Notes: a model not told the origin generated them from the letters alone. Numbered from the stretch's first letter, positions 1 through 7,694 are shown. The stretch is DNA of 64,000 nt from Nibribacter koreensis (GCF_039541795.1 NZ_BAABGX010000001.1:1488001-1552000), one strand, 5' to 3'. Numbers and translations: made by a program.

Positions 1-1
1 C

Positions 2-247
2 CAGTCTGAGCACGTAGAAACCGCTAGCAACGCGCCTCTGGACTACCTAAATGACTACCTGGCGGAAATCCCGAAGGACCAGCAAGTTTATTTGCACTGC
101 GCCGGCGGTTACCGCTCCATGATTGCGGCCTCCATCTTGAAAGCCCGCGGCTATGACAACCTGGTGAACGTGCAAGAAGGCTTCAAAGGCATCTCGGGGA
201 CCAGTATTCCCAGAACCGCCTTCGTGTGTCCTTCTACCTTGAAGTAA
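2..247 (+). CDS. C-terminal end of an MBL-fold/rhodanese-type protein (partial)
   Basis: The gene starts before the window; only the last 81 codons are present, read in frame from base 2 to the TAA at 245-247. The visible part is a rhodanese domain with the active-site loop HCAGGYRS, the Cys being the persulfide-carrying residue, and a tail ending FVCPSTLK. In Bacteroidetes this loop and tail are typical of the last rhodanese module of ETHE1-like MBL-fold persulfide dioxygenases, so the full protein probably has an N-terminal metallo-beta-lactamase domain; that part is inference. Such enzymes act on glutathione or protein persulfides, which fits the downstream sulfur genes. A strong hairpin at 254-292 closes the unit, so it is probably a separate transcript from the operon beginning at 746. 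A free-standing rhodanese is the alternative. Confidence 0.75.
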   Translation, partial: QSEHVETASNAPLDYLNDYLAEIPKDQQVYLHCAGGYRSMIAASILKARGYDNLVNVQEGFKGISGTSIPRTAFVCPSTLK

Positions 248-253
248 GAAAAG

Positions 254-292
254 GCCAGTACCCAAGTGCAGGACTTGTACTTGGGTACTGGC
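254..292 (+). terminator. Terminator hairpin after the partial rhodanese gene
   Basis: Fourteen perfect stem pairs (arm GCCAGTACCCAAGT and its complement) enclose an 11-base loop. A TTTTTT run follows a few bases later, at about 300-305. It lies 7 bases after the stop codon at 247. Confidence 0.8.
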
Positions 293-344
293 TTAACTCT
301 TTTTTATACTGGTTTTAGTTGACCTAGCTGTTTGCTGTCCGCTG

Positions 345-475
345 TTCGGGATTTATCAATCCCGAACCCTCTGTCGGGGATCTCCAGATTCCCGTTGCGG
401 ACCAATTGAAAAAAATGCAGGCACAGGGATTGAGAAATCCCCTACAGACAACTTCCGGATTGGTAAATCCGGAAG
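345..475. repeat. Array of four short hairpins with GGATT-N4-AATCC cores
   Basis: Four consecutive inverted repeats occur in 131 bases: 345-366 (TTCGGGATT/AATCCCGAA), about 375-394 (imperfect, CGGGGATCT/AGATTCCCG), 426-441 (GGGATT/AATCCC) and 452-475 (CTTCCGGATT/AATCCGGAAG). Three have a GGATT stem end and a four-base loop. The rest of the 248-745 gap holds the terminator at 254-292, the regulatory site at 549-592 and a palindrome at 645-682. I see no credible gene in the gap. Confidence 0.7.
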
Positions 476-548
476 AGTGGAGTAAGTAGAAAGAACGAAA
501 AAGTAAATGCCTAGTCGCTGGCATAAATTTTCTACAATTTTTACCAGC

Positions 549-592
549 GTGACATAAGTCACTGAACCGCTCCTATCAAAGCTAGACCTTTG
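549..592 (+). promoter_or_regulatory. CRP/FNR-like box plus minus-7 element upstream of the sulfur operon
   Basis: GTGAC-ATAA-GTCAC at 549-562 is a perfect 5-4-5 palindrome (core TGAC-N4-GTCA, centre 555.5). GACCTTTG at 585-592 resembles the Bacteroidetes TAnnTTTG minus-7 box. The distance from box centre to the first base of that element is 29.5 bp, the same as at the FixI (36008) and hemA (59198) promoters. The box would sit near -43, the class II activator position. CRP/FNR family binding is inferred from the symmetry and spacing. Confidence 0.6.
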
Positions 593-644
593 TAGAGTAA
601 TGGAGAATCAGCTGAAAAGCGGCTGATGGCAACAGACATGAAAA

Positions 645-682
645 CCGTTTTTGGGCTATTTCCTGGAAAACAGGCCAAAAAT
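645..682. repeat. Dispersed palindrome, family P
   Basis: CCGTTTTTGGGC arm and CAGGCCAAAAATA arm around TTCCTGGAA. It lies between the CRP/FNR-like promoter and the rhodanese start codon, so it would be in the 5' leader of the sulfur operon. Confidence 0.8.
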
Positions 683-745
683 AGATAAAACAAAAAGGGC
701 CGGCCTTACCGCTGGCCCACCCCAACCTTCAAAAGACAAACAGCC

Positions 746-1072
746 ATGTTTAATTTATTTAAATCAGCCCCCAAGAACTATCAAGATTTAGACGGGCAAT
801 CATTTAAAAAGGCCTACACCAAAGCCGGCAAAGCCGAACTGCTGGACGTACGCACTCCCGGCGAGTTTGCCTCTGGTACCATTCCGGGCGCTAAAAACCT
901 GGACGTGATGTCATCTGAGTTTAAAACGGCCCTTGACCGTTTAGACAAGGACAAGGAGTACTTTGTCTTCTGCCGGAGTGGTACTAGAAGCGGCTCTGCC
1001 TGCCAGTTGATGGCCGAGAAAGGCCTGAAAGCCTACAACCTGCAGGGCGGCGTAGGTGCTTGGCCCCGGTAA
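746..1072 (+). CDS. Rhodanese-like domain protein
   Basis: A 108-residue single-domain rhodanese. Motifs are LLDVRTPGEFASGTIPGA near residues 32-49 and the active-site loop CRSGTRS with Cys76 as the likely sulfur acceptor. It has no signal peptide, so it is cytoplasmic. Family members move sulfane sulfur from thiosulfate, thiols or persulfides to acceptors. It is the first gene of a plus-strand run continuing into a split YeeE/YedE transporter 52 bases downstream. This suggests that sulfur entering through the transporter is picked up or detoxified here. The start ATG at 746 gives a normal family N-terminus. The CRP/FNR-like promoter at 549-592 probably drives it. Function as a sulfurtransferase is secure; the physiological donor is not. 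Confidence 0.9.
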   Translation: MFNLFKSAPKNYQDLDGQSFKKAYTKAGKAELLDVRTPGEFASGTIPGAKNLDVMSSEFKTALDRLDKDKEYFVFCRSGTRSGSACQLMAEKGLKAYNLQGGVGAWPR

Positions 1073-1124
1073 TCCAATATTTAACTTATAGAAGCGAAAC
1101 GGCTTCATGTAAAGATTTAAAATT

Positions 1125-1682
1125 ATGTTAGAAACACTCAGTCAGCCTTGGCCCTGGTACGTGTCTGGGGCAGTGATTGCCCTCATCATGGTCATCATTC
1201 TCTTCTTCGGGAAGTCCTTTGGGTTTTCCTCTAACCTTAGGGTGATTTGCGCGGCCTGCGGGGCCGGCAAGCGCGTGCCCTTCTTTGACTTCAACTGGAA
1301 AGACCAGCGTTGGAACCTGCTGTTTCTGGTAGGCGCCATTTTGGGCGGATGGATTTCTTCTACCTTTTTATCCAACGGTGAGGCGGTACAAATCTCACAG
1401 TCCACCATACAGGACATTCAGGCGTTGGGCTTCTCTGCCCCGCAAGGCATGCAACCCGAGGAGTTGTTCGGGATGGAGTCGCTGTTCAGCTTTAAGACCA
1501 TTGCGCTCTTGCTGGGCGGCGGTTTGTTGATCGGGTTTGGGTCACGGCACGCAGGCGGTTGCACGTCCGGGCACGCCATCAGTGGCTTGTCTAACCTACA
1601 GTGGCCATCATTGGTAGCGGTCATAGGCTTCTTCATCGGGGGACTTATCATGACGTTCCTGCTGTTCCCGCTTATTTTCTAA
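1125..1682 (+). CDS. YeeE/YedE family sulfur transporter, first half
   Basis: 185 residues with about four to five hydrophobic segments, including one at residues 14-30. It carries the family signature GSRHAGGCTSGHAISGLS near residues 140-157 and a Cys pair in VICAACGAGKR. YeeE/YedE (TsuA-like) proteins import thiosulfate or related sulfur compounds across the inner membrane, passing the substrate along conserved Cys residues. Here the roughly 350-residue transporter of other bacteria is encoded as two proteins, this one and the 137-residue partner at 1721, separated by 38 bases. The flanking rhodanese supports thiosulfate or sulfane-sulfur import. The family call is firm; the substrate is inferred from relatives. 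Confidence 0.9.
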   Translation: MLETLSQPWPWYVSGAVIALIMVIILFFGKSFGFSSNLRVICAACGAGKRVPFFDFNWKDQRWNLLFLVGAILGGWISSTFLSNGEAVQISQSTIQDIQALGFSAPQGMQPEELFGMESLFSFKTIALLLGGGLLIGFGSRHAGGCTSGHAISGLSNLQWPSLVAVIGFFIGGLIMTFLLFPLIF

Positions 1683-1720
1683 CCTGACATCTCATTTTAA
1701 AGACATAAAGACGTAGCCCT

Positions 1721-2134
1721 ATGAAAGGACTTAAATTTACATTGACGGGGATCCTCTTCGGGATTGTGATGAGCAAGTCTGAGGCCATCTCCTGGTACCG
1801 CATCCAAGAGATGTTCCGGTTCCAATCATTCCATATGTACGGCATCATTGGGACGGCCGTGGTATTGGGCGTCATTGCCGTGTACCTGATCAAGAAATAC
1901 AACCTGCGCGATTACCAGGGCAACCCCATCACCTTTACGCCCAAGGAAAAGTCCGTTCCCAGATACCTGTTTGGGGGTATTATCTTCGGGTTGGGCTGGG
2001 CGCTGGTGGGCGCCTGTCCGGGACCGCTGTTCGTGAACCTGGGCTACGCATACTGGCCTATTCTGATTGCCATTTTTGGCGGTGTGGCAGGCACCTATCT
2101 GTACGGCGTCCTCAAAGACCGACTCCCGCACTAA
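1721..2134 (+). CDS. YeeE/YedE family (DUF6691-type) transporter, second half
   Basis: 137 residues, four hydrophobic segments, with the signature LVGACPGPLFVNLG near residues 96-109 whose Cys is expected to take part in sulfur relay. It begins with a hydrophobic segment (LTGILFGIVMSKSEAISW) typical of the C-terminal half of YeeE/YedE proteins. With the gene at 1125 it should form one complete thiosulfate-type transporter in the inner membrane. Both halves lie in one operon between a rhodanese and an MFS carrier. Assignment rests on the GACPGP motif, length and neighbourhood. Confidence 0.88.
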   Translation: MKGLKFTLTGILFGIVMSKSEAISWYRIQEMFRFQSFHMYGIIGTAVVLGVIAVYLIKKYNLRDYQGNPITFTPKEKSVPRYLFGGIIFGLGWALVGACPGPLFVNLGYAYWPILIAIFGGVAGTYLYGVLKDRLPH

Positions 2135-2142
2135 TCTTCTAA

Positions 2143-2182
2143 CCGTTTTTGGCCTGTTTTCTGGAAAACAGGCCAAAAACGG
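2143..2182. repeat. Dispersed palindrome, family P
   Basis: Close to consensus: CCGTTTTTGGCCTGTTTTC, TG centre, then the complementary arm. It lies in the 85-base gap between the YeeE/YedE second half and the MFS gene, inside what looks like one operon. It is read in frame upstream of the MFS start, which would lengthen a naive ORF. Confidence 0.95.
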
Positions 2183-2219
2183 CTTTCTTTCATTATACCA
2201 ATCTGACACTCCTACCACT

Positions 2220-3473
2220 ATGAATACTCTACCAGTAACCAAGCTTGGCTTAAAAGAAAACGCTTTACAATTCTGGCTGTTGGTGCTGGTCAACGGGTTT
2301 GTTGGGGCCATGGTGGGCTTGGAGCGGTCGGTAATCCCGGAGTTTGCCGAGAGCGTCTTTAACTTAAGCGGGCATACGGCCCTGCTGTCGTTTATTGTGG
2401 CCTTCGGGCTGGCCAAGTCGTTTGCCAACCTCATGATGGGACGTTTGGCTAAGCAGTATAGCCGCAAGCAATTGTTGACCTTAGGTTGGCTGTTTGCCTT
2501 GCCCGTGCCGTGGCTCTTGCTCTTTGCTGAGAGTTGGAGCTGGGTCATCTTTGCCAACGTGCTCTTAGGTTTGAACCAAGGCCTGGCTTGGTCTTCTACC
2601 GTAGTCATGAAAATTGACCTGGTGGGTGAGAAGAACCGCGGGCTGGCCATGGGCATCAATGAGTTTGCCGGCTATCTGGCGGTGGGTCTGGTGGCGTTTC
2701 TGGCGGGCTACATTGCCTCAGAATCTGGTAACGTAACCTACGCCTTTATTCCGGGCATCGGGTTTTCTATCATAGGCCTGTTGTTGACCATCTTTTTGGT
2801 AAAGGATACGCAATCCCACGCCAGCACCGAGGCGGCCCAGACCACCATTCCGCTCTTGTCTAACATCTGGCAAGATACCACCTGGCGGCATGGCAACCTG
2901 GGTTCGGTGACCTTGAATGGCTTTGTCAACAACCTCAATGATGGCATTCTCTGGGGACTTTTACCGGTGCTGCTGGCCACCAAAGGCTATTCTCTGGCGC
3001 AGACTGGGCTTTTGGCGGGCATTTACCCCGTGGTATGGGGCCTGGGCCAATTGGTGACGGGCAAGCTAGGCGATGTGTATTGCAAAAAGCAGTTGCTCAC
3101 GCTGGGCATGGTCTTGCAGGGAATGGCCATTGGGCTGTTGTTGTTTGCGGGAGCCATTCCGGTGCTGGTGACGGCTCTGGTGATACTGGGGGCCGGAACG
3201 GCGCTGGTGTACCCTAACTTTCTGAGCGTGGTGGCAGAAAATACGCACCCTGCACAAAGGCCACAAAGTTTGGGCATCTTCCGGTTCTGGCGCGACTTCG
3301 GGTATGTGGCCGGGGCCGTGGCAGCGGGCGTGTTCAGTGATCTGTTTGGTTTGGAAGCGGTGTTACTGGGTACGGCCTTGCTGACCGTTGGGGCCGGCGT
3401 TTTGTCTGAGGTGCGCATGTGCTGTACCAAAAAAATGCTGTGGCCAAGTCAAGTTTGCCTTACCGCCCAATAA
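2220..3473 (+). CDS. MFS transporter of the sulfur operon
   Basis: 417 residues starting at the ATG at 2220. A longer in-frame reading from 2067 runs through the upstream gene's end and the palindrome and is unlikely. About 12 membrane segments are visible, with MFS features: N-terminal LVNGFVGAMVGLERSVIP, the cytoplasmic loop LMMGRLAKQYSRKQLLTLG after TM2, and GKLGDVYCKKQLLTLG at the equivalent place in the second half. Major facilitator proteins are proton-coupled carriers. The substrate is unknown; position between YeeE/YedE and a TlpA-like protein suggests a sulfur compound or export of an end product. The C-terminal tail (VRMCCTKKMLWPSQ) is short and Cys-containing. Family certain, role inferred. 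Confidence 0.88.
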   Translation: MNTLPVTKLGLKENALQFWLLVLVNGFVGAMVGLERSVIPEFAESVFNLSGHTALLSFIVAFGLAKSFANLMMGRLAKQYSRKQLLTLGWLFALPVPWLLLFAESWSWVIFANVLLGLNQGLAWSSTVVMKIDLVGEKNRGLAMGINEFAGYLAVGLVAFLAGYIASESGNVTYAFIPGIGFSIIGLLLTIFLVKDTQSHASTEAAQTTIPLLSNIWQDTTWRHGNLGSVTLNGFVNNLNDGILWGLLPVLLATKGYSLAQTGLLAGIYPVVWGLGQLVTGKLGDVYCKKQLLTLGMVLQGMAIGLLLFAGAIPVLVTALVILGAGTALVYPNFLSVVAENTHPAQRPQSLGIFRFWRDFGYVAGAVAAGVFSDLFGLEAVLLGTALLTVGAGVLSEVRMCCTKKMLWPSQVCLTAQ

Positions 3474-3522
3474 AAAAAAGAAAATCGAGTTTAACAGAGG
3501 GCTCTATCATGTTGGACTGAAG

Positions 3523-3561
3523 CCGTTTTTGGCCTGTTTTCCAGAAAATACCCTAAAAACG
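3523..3561. repeat. Dispersed palindrome, family P
   Basis: CCGTTTTTGGCCTGTTTTC left arm is perfect; the right arm is degenerate (AAAATACCCTAAAAACG). It ends seven bases before the ATG of the TlpA-like gene, so it would overlap the ribosome-binding region. Confidence 0.85.
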
Positions 3562-3567
3562 AATAAA

Positions 3568-4188
3568 ATGACCAGAGATAAATTTTCATTCAAGAATATT
3601 CCGGGTTGGGTTTACACCCTGGCCATTTTTGGCGTGTTGTATGCCACCGGCCTGCACACCGAGGTCTTGGGCGGAGTACAGCGCCTGATGCTAGCCACGG
3701 GCCTCAAGAACGCCGATATTCCCACCGCCATAGAACCGGCTACGCCGGCCACTTTGACGGCCACCACAGAGCCTATGGCAGGAGCTGGTTTTCAGATGAC
3801 GGACTTGGAAGGCAAGGTAGTCGCGTTTGAGTCACTCAAAGGCAAAGTCGTTTTCCTGAACATTTGGGCTACCTGGTGCCCGCCCTGCATTGCTGAGATG
3901 CCCAACATTCAGCGCCTGTATGAGAAAGTGGGCTCTGACAAGATAGCGTTTGTGATGCTGTCCGTAGACCAGAAAGGCATGGACAAGGTCAAGAAGTTCA
4001 TCAGCAAGAAGGGTTTCACGTTCCCGGTGTACATGCCCGCCAGCCAAATGCCTGAAGAGTTCAGCAGTCCGGCCATCCCCACCACGTATATCATTTCGCC
4101 AGAAGGTAAGATTGTGGCCCAGCAGAACGGCATGGCCGAGTATGACACGCCCGAGGTAATTGAGTTCCTGCAGAAGCTGGCAAAGTAA
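3568..4188 (+). CDS. TlpA-like thioredoxin-fold protein
   Basis: 206 residues from the ATG at 3568. An earlier in-frame start would translate the palindrome at 3523-3561 and is rejected. One N-terminal membrane segment (residues about 12-30) anchors it to the inner membrane with the thioredoxin domain outside the cytoplasm. The redox motif is WATWCPPC in NIWATWCPPCIAEMPNIQ, followed by FVMLSVD and the cis-Pro region SPAIPTTYIISPEGKI. TlpA/ResA-type proteins reduce or exchange disulfides on periplasmic partners such as cytochromes or sulfur enzymes. It is the last gene of the sulfur operon, with a hairpin at 4231-4274. A role in keeping transporter or persulfide Cys residues reduced is plausible but inferred. 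Confidence 0.9.
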   Translation: MTRDKFSFKNIPGWVYTLAIFGVLYATGLHTEVLGGVQRLMLATGLKNADIPTAIEPATPATLTATTEPMAGAGFQMTDLEGKVVAFESLKGKVVFLNIWATWCPPCIAEMPNIQRLYEKVGSDKIAFVMLSVDQKGMDKVKKFISKKGFTFPVYMPASQMPEEFSSPAIPTTYIISPEGKIVAQQNGMAEYDTPEVIEFLQKLAK

Positions 4189-4230
4189 CCTGTCCTCCAA
4201 TTTAATAGACTGACTTTGTTAAGAGGCAAG

Positions 4231-4274
4231 GAGGGGAAAGGCGTGCCCGCATTGCAGCGCATGGCTTTCCCCTC
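4231..4274 (+). terminator. Hairpin after the sulfur operon
   Basis: GAGGGGAAAG at 4231-4240 pairs perfectly with CTTTCCCCTC at 4265-4274. There is no long T tract, so it may be a weak or processed terminator. The remaining bases up to 4402 are AT-rich leader for the next gene, with no further element I can name. Confidence 0.5.
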
Positions 4275-4402
4275 TCATAATAACTTGAATATGTAGGTTG
4301 TTTTACGGGAACAAACCAAGGGCTAAAGGGTTAACTTAATAACTGTTTAAGGAGTAAAACCTTTAATGGTAAAGTTTTATCTTTCTCAAAGCCATTCAAC
4401 CT

Positions 4403-5680
4403 ATGAAAAAACTAACGCCGTCCCAGAGTCTAATCAATAGACTAAGGACTTCTAAAAGCCTATTCTTTTCCTGTCTGCTGGCCCTTACTGCTACAGGCGC
4501 TTGCAGCCAGAAATCCATCACCACAGACCCGGTTACCGGAGAATGTACGTCCTTAGAGACGCGCCAACCCAATTCACCTGACCAGAAACCTACCTTTGCC
4601 GGACAGACGCGGGCCTGCGGCATGACGTCTACCACTGCCTATCAGGTAGAGGTACTAGCCAAGGGACTAGACAAGCCTTGGGCGGTAGAGCCCATGCCAG
4701 ACGGCAATTTACTGGTAACAGAAAAGCCTGGCAGAATGCGCGTGATTTCAGCAACGGGAGCCATGGGTGCGCCTTTGACCGGCTTGCCAGAAGTAGTGGC
4801 AGGTGGGCAGGCTGGCTTATTGGATGTGGCGCTTAGTCCTACGTTTGCCACAGACAGAACCATTTACTGGAGCTTTTCAGAACCGCGCGCCAACGGTAAC
4901 GGCACCGCGGTAGCCCGGGGCGTTTTGTCACAGGACAATAAAAGCCTGAGCCAGGTTAAAGTGATTCTCAGCACCCAGCCCAGCTATACCAACACCATGC
5001 ACTTCGGGTCAAGGTTAGCCTTTGGGCAGGACGGCATGTTGTATGTGACCATGGGCGAGCGTTCTGATCTTAAAACCCGTCCGCAGGCGCAGGAAATGAA
5101 CAGCCACTTGGGCAAGATTCTGCGCATTACCAAAGACGGTGCGCCTGCCCCGGGAAATCCGTTCATTGGCCAAGCCGGTGCCTTGCCAGAAATATGGAGC
5201 GTAGGCCACAGAAACGTGCAGTCCTCAGCGTTTGACACGCAAGGCAGATTGTGGGTGGTTGAAATGGGACCACAGGGCGGTGATGAGCTGAACCTGATTG
5301 AGAAAGGCAAAAATTACGGCTGGCCGTTGGTGACTTTCGGGGAGGAATATTCTGGCCAGCCTGTGCCCAATGCCGTGACCGTTAAAGAAGGATATGAGTC
5401 GCCGGTGTATTATTGGGACCCTGTGATTGCCCCGTCTGGCGCGCAGTTTTACACAGGAAGCGCCTTCCCAGAATGGCAGGGCAACCTGTTTGTGGGCAAC
5501 ATGAAAGACAAGCGCCTGGTACGCCTCAAAATTGAAAACGGCAAAGTAACCGGCGAGGAGCACCTTCTCAAAGAACAGAACCAGCGCGTGCGTGACGTGA
5601 AACAAGGACCAGACGGTGCTTTGTACATTGTCACCGACCAAAGCAACGGCGAACTTTGGAAAGTCTCTCCAAAGCGGTAA
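4403..5680 (+). CDS. PQQ-dependent sugar dehydrogenase (soluble aldose dehydrogenase type), lipoprotein
   Basis: 425 residues. The N-terminus (hydrophobic stretch then LTATGAC) is a lipoprotein signal, so the mature protein is probably anchored by a Cys in the periplasm. The body is a six-bladed beta-propeller of the glucose/sorbosone dehydrogenase family: PWAVEPMPDGNLLVTEKPG near the start, HFGSRLAFGQDGMLYVTMGE with the usual catalytic-region His, SVGHRNVQ, GPQGGDELNLIEKGKNYGWP, and VKQGPDGALYIVTD near the end. Family members oxidise aldoses using pyrroloquinoline quinone and pass electrons to a respiratory carrier. No PQQ-synthesis genes are visible nearby. It is a single-gene unit, ended by a palindrome and a second perfect inverted repeat. 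Start at ATG 4403 fits the signal peptide. Confidence 0.9.
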   Translation: MKKLTPSQSLINRLRTSKSLFFSCLLALTATGACSQKSITTDPVTGECTSLETRQPNSPDQKPTFAGQTRACGMTSTTAYQVEVLAKGLDKPWAVEPMPDGNLLVTEKPGRMRVISATGAMGAPLTGLPEVVAGGQAGLLDVALSPTFATDRTIYWSFSEPRANGNGTAVARGVLSQDNKSLSQVKVILSTQPSYTNTMHFGSRLAFGQDGMLYVTMGERSDLKTRPQAQEMNSHLGKILRITKDGAPAPGNPFIGQAGALPEIWSVGHRNVQSSAFDTQGRLWVVEMGPQGGDELNLIEKGKNYGWPLVTFGEEYSGQPVPNAVTVKEGYESPVYYWDPVIAPSGAQFYTGSAFPEWQGNLFVGNMKDKRLVRLKIENGKVTGEEHLLKEQNQRVRDVKQGPDGALYIVTDQSNGELWKVSPKR

Positions 5681-5681
5681 A

Positions 5682-5721
5682 CCGTTTTTGGCCTATTTTA
5701 CAGATAACTGGCCAAAAACGG
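5682..5721. repeat. Dispersed palindrome, family P
   Basis: CCGTTTTTGGCCTATTTTAC and AACTGGCCAAAAACGG arms. It starts one base after the stop codon of the sugar dehydrogenase gene, a position where it could act as a terminator. Confidence 0.9.
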
Positions 5722-5760
5722 CTTTTCAGGAACACTATTGAGCCCTTCAACCTAAATAAA

Positions 5761-5794
5761 CCTACAAGCGCCTCTACCTAGAGGCGCTTGTAGG
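5761..5794. terminator. Bidirectional terminator between convergent genes
   Basis: A perfect 15-bp stem (CCTACAAGCGCCTCT and complement) with a four-base ACCT loop, between the plus-strand dehydrogenase and the minus-strand DUF5777 gene. Its sequence is unrelated to family P. Confidence 0.7.
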
Positions 5795-5813
5795 TTCTAC
5801 CCATCACATTCAC

Positions 5814-6707
5814 TTATTCTGCTTTGTCTTTCCGGATTTGAAAAACGCGGGAGATGTTAAACCCGAAGTAGATGTCACCCTGGCTCCAGCTGCCCGCGTT
5901 TCTGGGAATGAACAAGGGCTCAATCATGCCTTGTGCGTTAGTGGCCATTAATTGAAAGACGTGTCCGCCGGTGTCAATGTCTACGCCCAAAGACAAGGTA
6001 TTTTTGAATTGGTCTGCGGTTTCGCCGGGCAATAGGTAAAAGTACTCGGCGTTAAAGGTGGTGCGCTTGCTAAGCTTAACCCTGCCGCCTGCGCCAAGGG
6101 CGTACACATTGTTTTCATCACTTGCCAGAGGCACCAGATTCCTGTGGATTAGAGTAGGCGCTACTTGTAGTGAAATATGCTCAGAAATTTTTCTGGCCAA
6201 TAAAGCCTGGTATGTGTAGGTCAATCGGTATTTGAACTGCTCTTCTACGGTTGGCTCAATCCATTTCAAGGTTTTAATGGCGGCGCTGGTAAACAAGGTG
6301 AGGGTAAGCGGCATGCCCGTTTCCTTCTGTCTAAGCAGTTTGTATTTCAGGAATCCGTCATAGGTTTTCTCCAGAGAGCTTCGGCCAATGCCCGCGGTGA
6401 ACCGGTCCGTGAAGCCATACTCCAGCCCCAACCGTATGGTTGCCTGGTCCAAGCCCCACAACTCATAAGCCCCGCTGTTCAAGGTGCCAAACCTGTGCGA
6501 AATCAAAAACAGCAACTCTCCCGCCCTATTAGTTTCTATGGTATGCCCATTTAGCAGACGCACCGCTTTAAACGTGGCGCTCGTGTAGTCCGCTTGAGTA
6601 CTGTCCTGGGTTTCGGCTAGCTTTAATAAATCCTCCTGGGCCAGGCAATTGTAGGTGAACGCCCCCCACAATAAACTAAGAAGTATGATGCGTTTGGCCA
6701 TGGTCAT
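5814..6707 (-). CDS. DUF5777-family outer-membrane beta-barrel protein
   Basis: 297 residues with a signal peptide (IILLSLLWGAFTYNCLAQ) and then alternating hydrophobic/polar strands typical of an outer-membrane barrel. Family marks are LLNGHTIETNRAGELLFLISHRFG and the AYELWGLDQATIRLGLEYGF region. No enzymatic residues are apparent. The start codon overlaps the stop of the YceI gene (ATGA at 6704-6707), implying translational coupling. An alternative start two codons later (6701) is possible. It follows a c-type cytochrome lipoprotein and YceI in transcription order; this trio is a recurrent Bacteroidetes arrangement in my knowledge of such genomes. Function unknown; perhaps a porin for the periplasmic system. 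Confidence 0.85.
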   Translation of the reverse strand: MTMAKRIILLSLLWGAFTYNCLAQEDLLKLAETQDSTQADYTSATFKAVRLLNGHTIETNRAGELLFLISHRFGTLNSGAYELWGLDQATIRLGLEYGFTDRFTAGIGRSSLEKTYDGFLKYKLLRQKETGMPLTLTLFTSAAIKTLKWIEPTVEEQFKYRLTYTYQALLARKISEHISLQVAPTLIHRNLVPLASDENNVYALGAGGRVKLSKRTTFNAEYFYLLPGETADQFKNTLSLGVDIDTGGHVFQLMATNAQGMIEPLFIPRNAGSWSQGDIYFGFNISRVFQIRKDKAE

Positions 6708-7291
6708 AGGGGTTTTTCTTGGTAGGGTTTGTACAACATCTGCACGCTTATGTCAATGCGCTTGGCAATGTTCTCCCGCACCAGGGCGGGTATCTCAATG
6801 TTGAATTCCTGCGGCGTGACCGAGAAATTGGCCCTTCCCTGAAGTTGATCTCCGTTTACCTGTAAAGTGGCAGTGGTCCTGAGCAGCCTTTCCACTCCAT
6901 GGATGGTCAAAACGCCTTCCAGTTGCAGATTGTACAGCCTGTCTTGCGTAAAATCTACTTCTGATAGGTTGAGTATCTTGCCTCTAAAAGAGGCTTTTGG
7001 GTACTTGTGAGACTCCACGTAATTCTCATTGAAATGCTCCTGCATGAGTGCTTTCTTGAATTGAAACGCCTTCATGGGCACCGAAAAAGCCAGCTCGCCG
7101 GTTTTGGCATCCAGAAAGGAAACCACTTGCCGGTTGTGCGCTTCAATGTCCTCTAATGGCGCCTTGGAGTAAAAGGAGATGTAGCCAGTCTTTGTGTAAA
7201 ACTTGCCCTGTGCCTGTATGACATGGCCCAGACAAAGCAAGCAAACCATAGCAAACAAACCACTCACTAAACGCTTTACAATCAAGTTCAT
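6704..7291 (-). CDS. YceI-family periplasmic protein
   Basis: 195 residues from the ATG at 7291, where the signal peptide LVSGLFAMVCLLCLGHVIQAQ sits naturally. An in-frame start at 7318 would overlap the upstream gene. The YceI lipocalin-like barrel is recognised by TKTGYISFYSKAPLEDIEA, the HFNENYVESHKYPKASFRG segment and LEGVLTIHGVERLL. YceI proteins bind isoprenoid or other amphiphilic chains in the periplasm; no catalytic role is established. Its start lies five bases from the stop of the cytochrome gene (7296), so the genes are cotranscribed. The stop overlaps the DUF5777 start. Ligand unknown. Confidence 0.88.
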   Translation of the reverse strand: MNLIVKRLVSGLFAMVCLLCLGHVIQAQGKFYTKTGYISFYSKAPLEDIEAHNRQVVSFLDAKTGELAFSVPMKAFQFKKALMQEHFNENYVESHKYPKASFRGKILNLSEVDFTQDRLYNLQLEGVLTIHGVERLLRTTATLQVNGDQLQGRANFSVTPQEFNIEIPALVRENIAKRIDISVQMLYKPYQEKPL

Positions 7292-7295
7292 GGCC

Positions 7296-7694
7296 TTAGT
7301 TGTTGGGGGCACCGTCATCTACCCATTTCTTTATTTTGGCAATGTTGCAGTCAGACAGCTTGGCCCCGCCGCTAGGCATAGCCGAAAAACCAGCTGCGTG
7401 CGTAATCACGCCCATCAGCTTACCGGTGCTGGCCTGTGCCCTTACGCCAGCGTAGGTATCTAGCACCACACCATCTGTAGCCAGGGACGAGTTGTGACAA
7501 CTGTTGCAGTTGGCGCTCATCAAGCTCACAATGGTATTGGCATAGGTGACGCCCGCCGTGACGCATTGCTGATCTTGCGGATCTGGCTTGGGCTGCGGGT
7601 CTGTGTCTTCTGCACTGTCACTAGAGCAAGAGAAAGCCAATCCAGCAGCTAGTACTGCCAGCAAAAGGAATAAAAGATGGGTAAGATTCTTCAT
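7296..7694 (-). CDS. c-type cytochrome-like lipoprotein
   Basis: 132 residues. The signal ends in a lipobox (LAFSC), so the protein is lipid-anchored in the periplasm or on the outer membrane. A CNSCHN haem c attachment motif follows ANTIVSLMSAN, and FSAMPSGGAKLSDC supplies a candidate Met axial ligand. The C-terminus IKKWVDDGAPNN is typical of small cytochrome c domains in Bacteroidetes. It probably carries one haem and shuttles electrons, perhaps for the YceI/DUF5777 partners downstream. Upstream is a CHRD lipoprotein 87 bases away. Haem binding is strongly supported by the CxxCH motif; its redox partner is unknown. Confidence 0.85.
   Translation of the reverse strand: MKNLTHLLFLLLAVLAAGLAFSCSSDSAEDTDPQPKPDPQDQQCVTAGVTYANTIVSLMSANCNSCHNSSLATDGVVLDTYAGVRAQASTGKLMGVITHAAGFSAMPSGGAKLSDCNIAKIKKWVDDGAPNN

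Noticed and set aside
2067..2219. In-frame upstream extension of the MFS gene
   Set aside because: It runs through the end of the YeeE/YedE gene and a palindrome; the N-terminus at 2220 is natural for the family. The same reasoning rejects extensions at 3388-3567 and 53601-53807.
1826..2659. Long minus-strand open frame (277 codons) opposite YeeE/YedE and MFS genes
   Set aside because: Composition rich in Ser/Pro/Lys with no domain, crossing two strongly supported plus-strand genes and a palindrome; a shadow frame.
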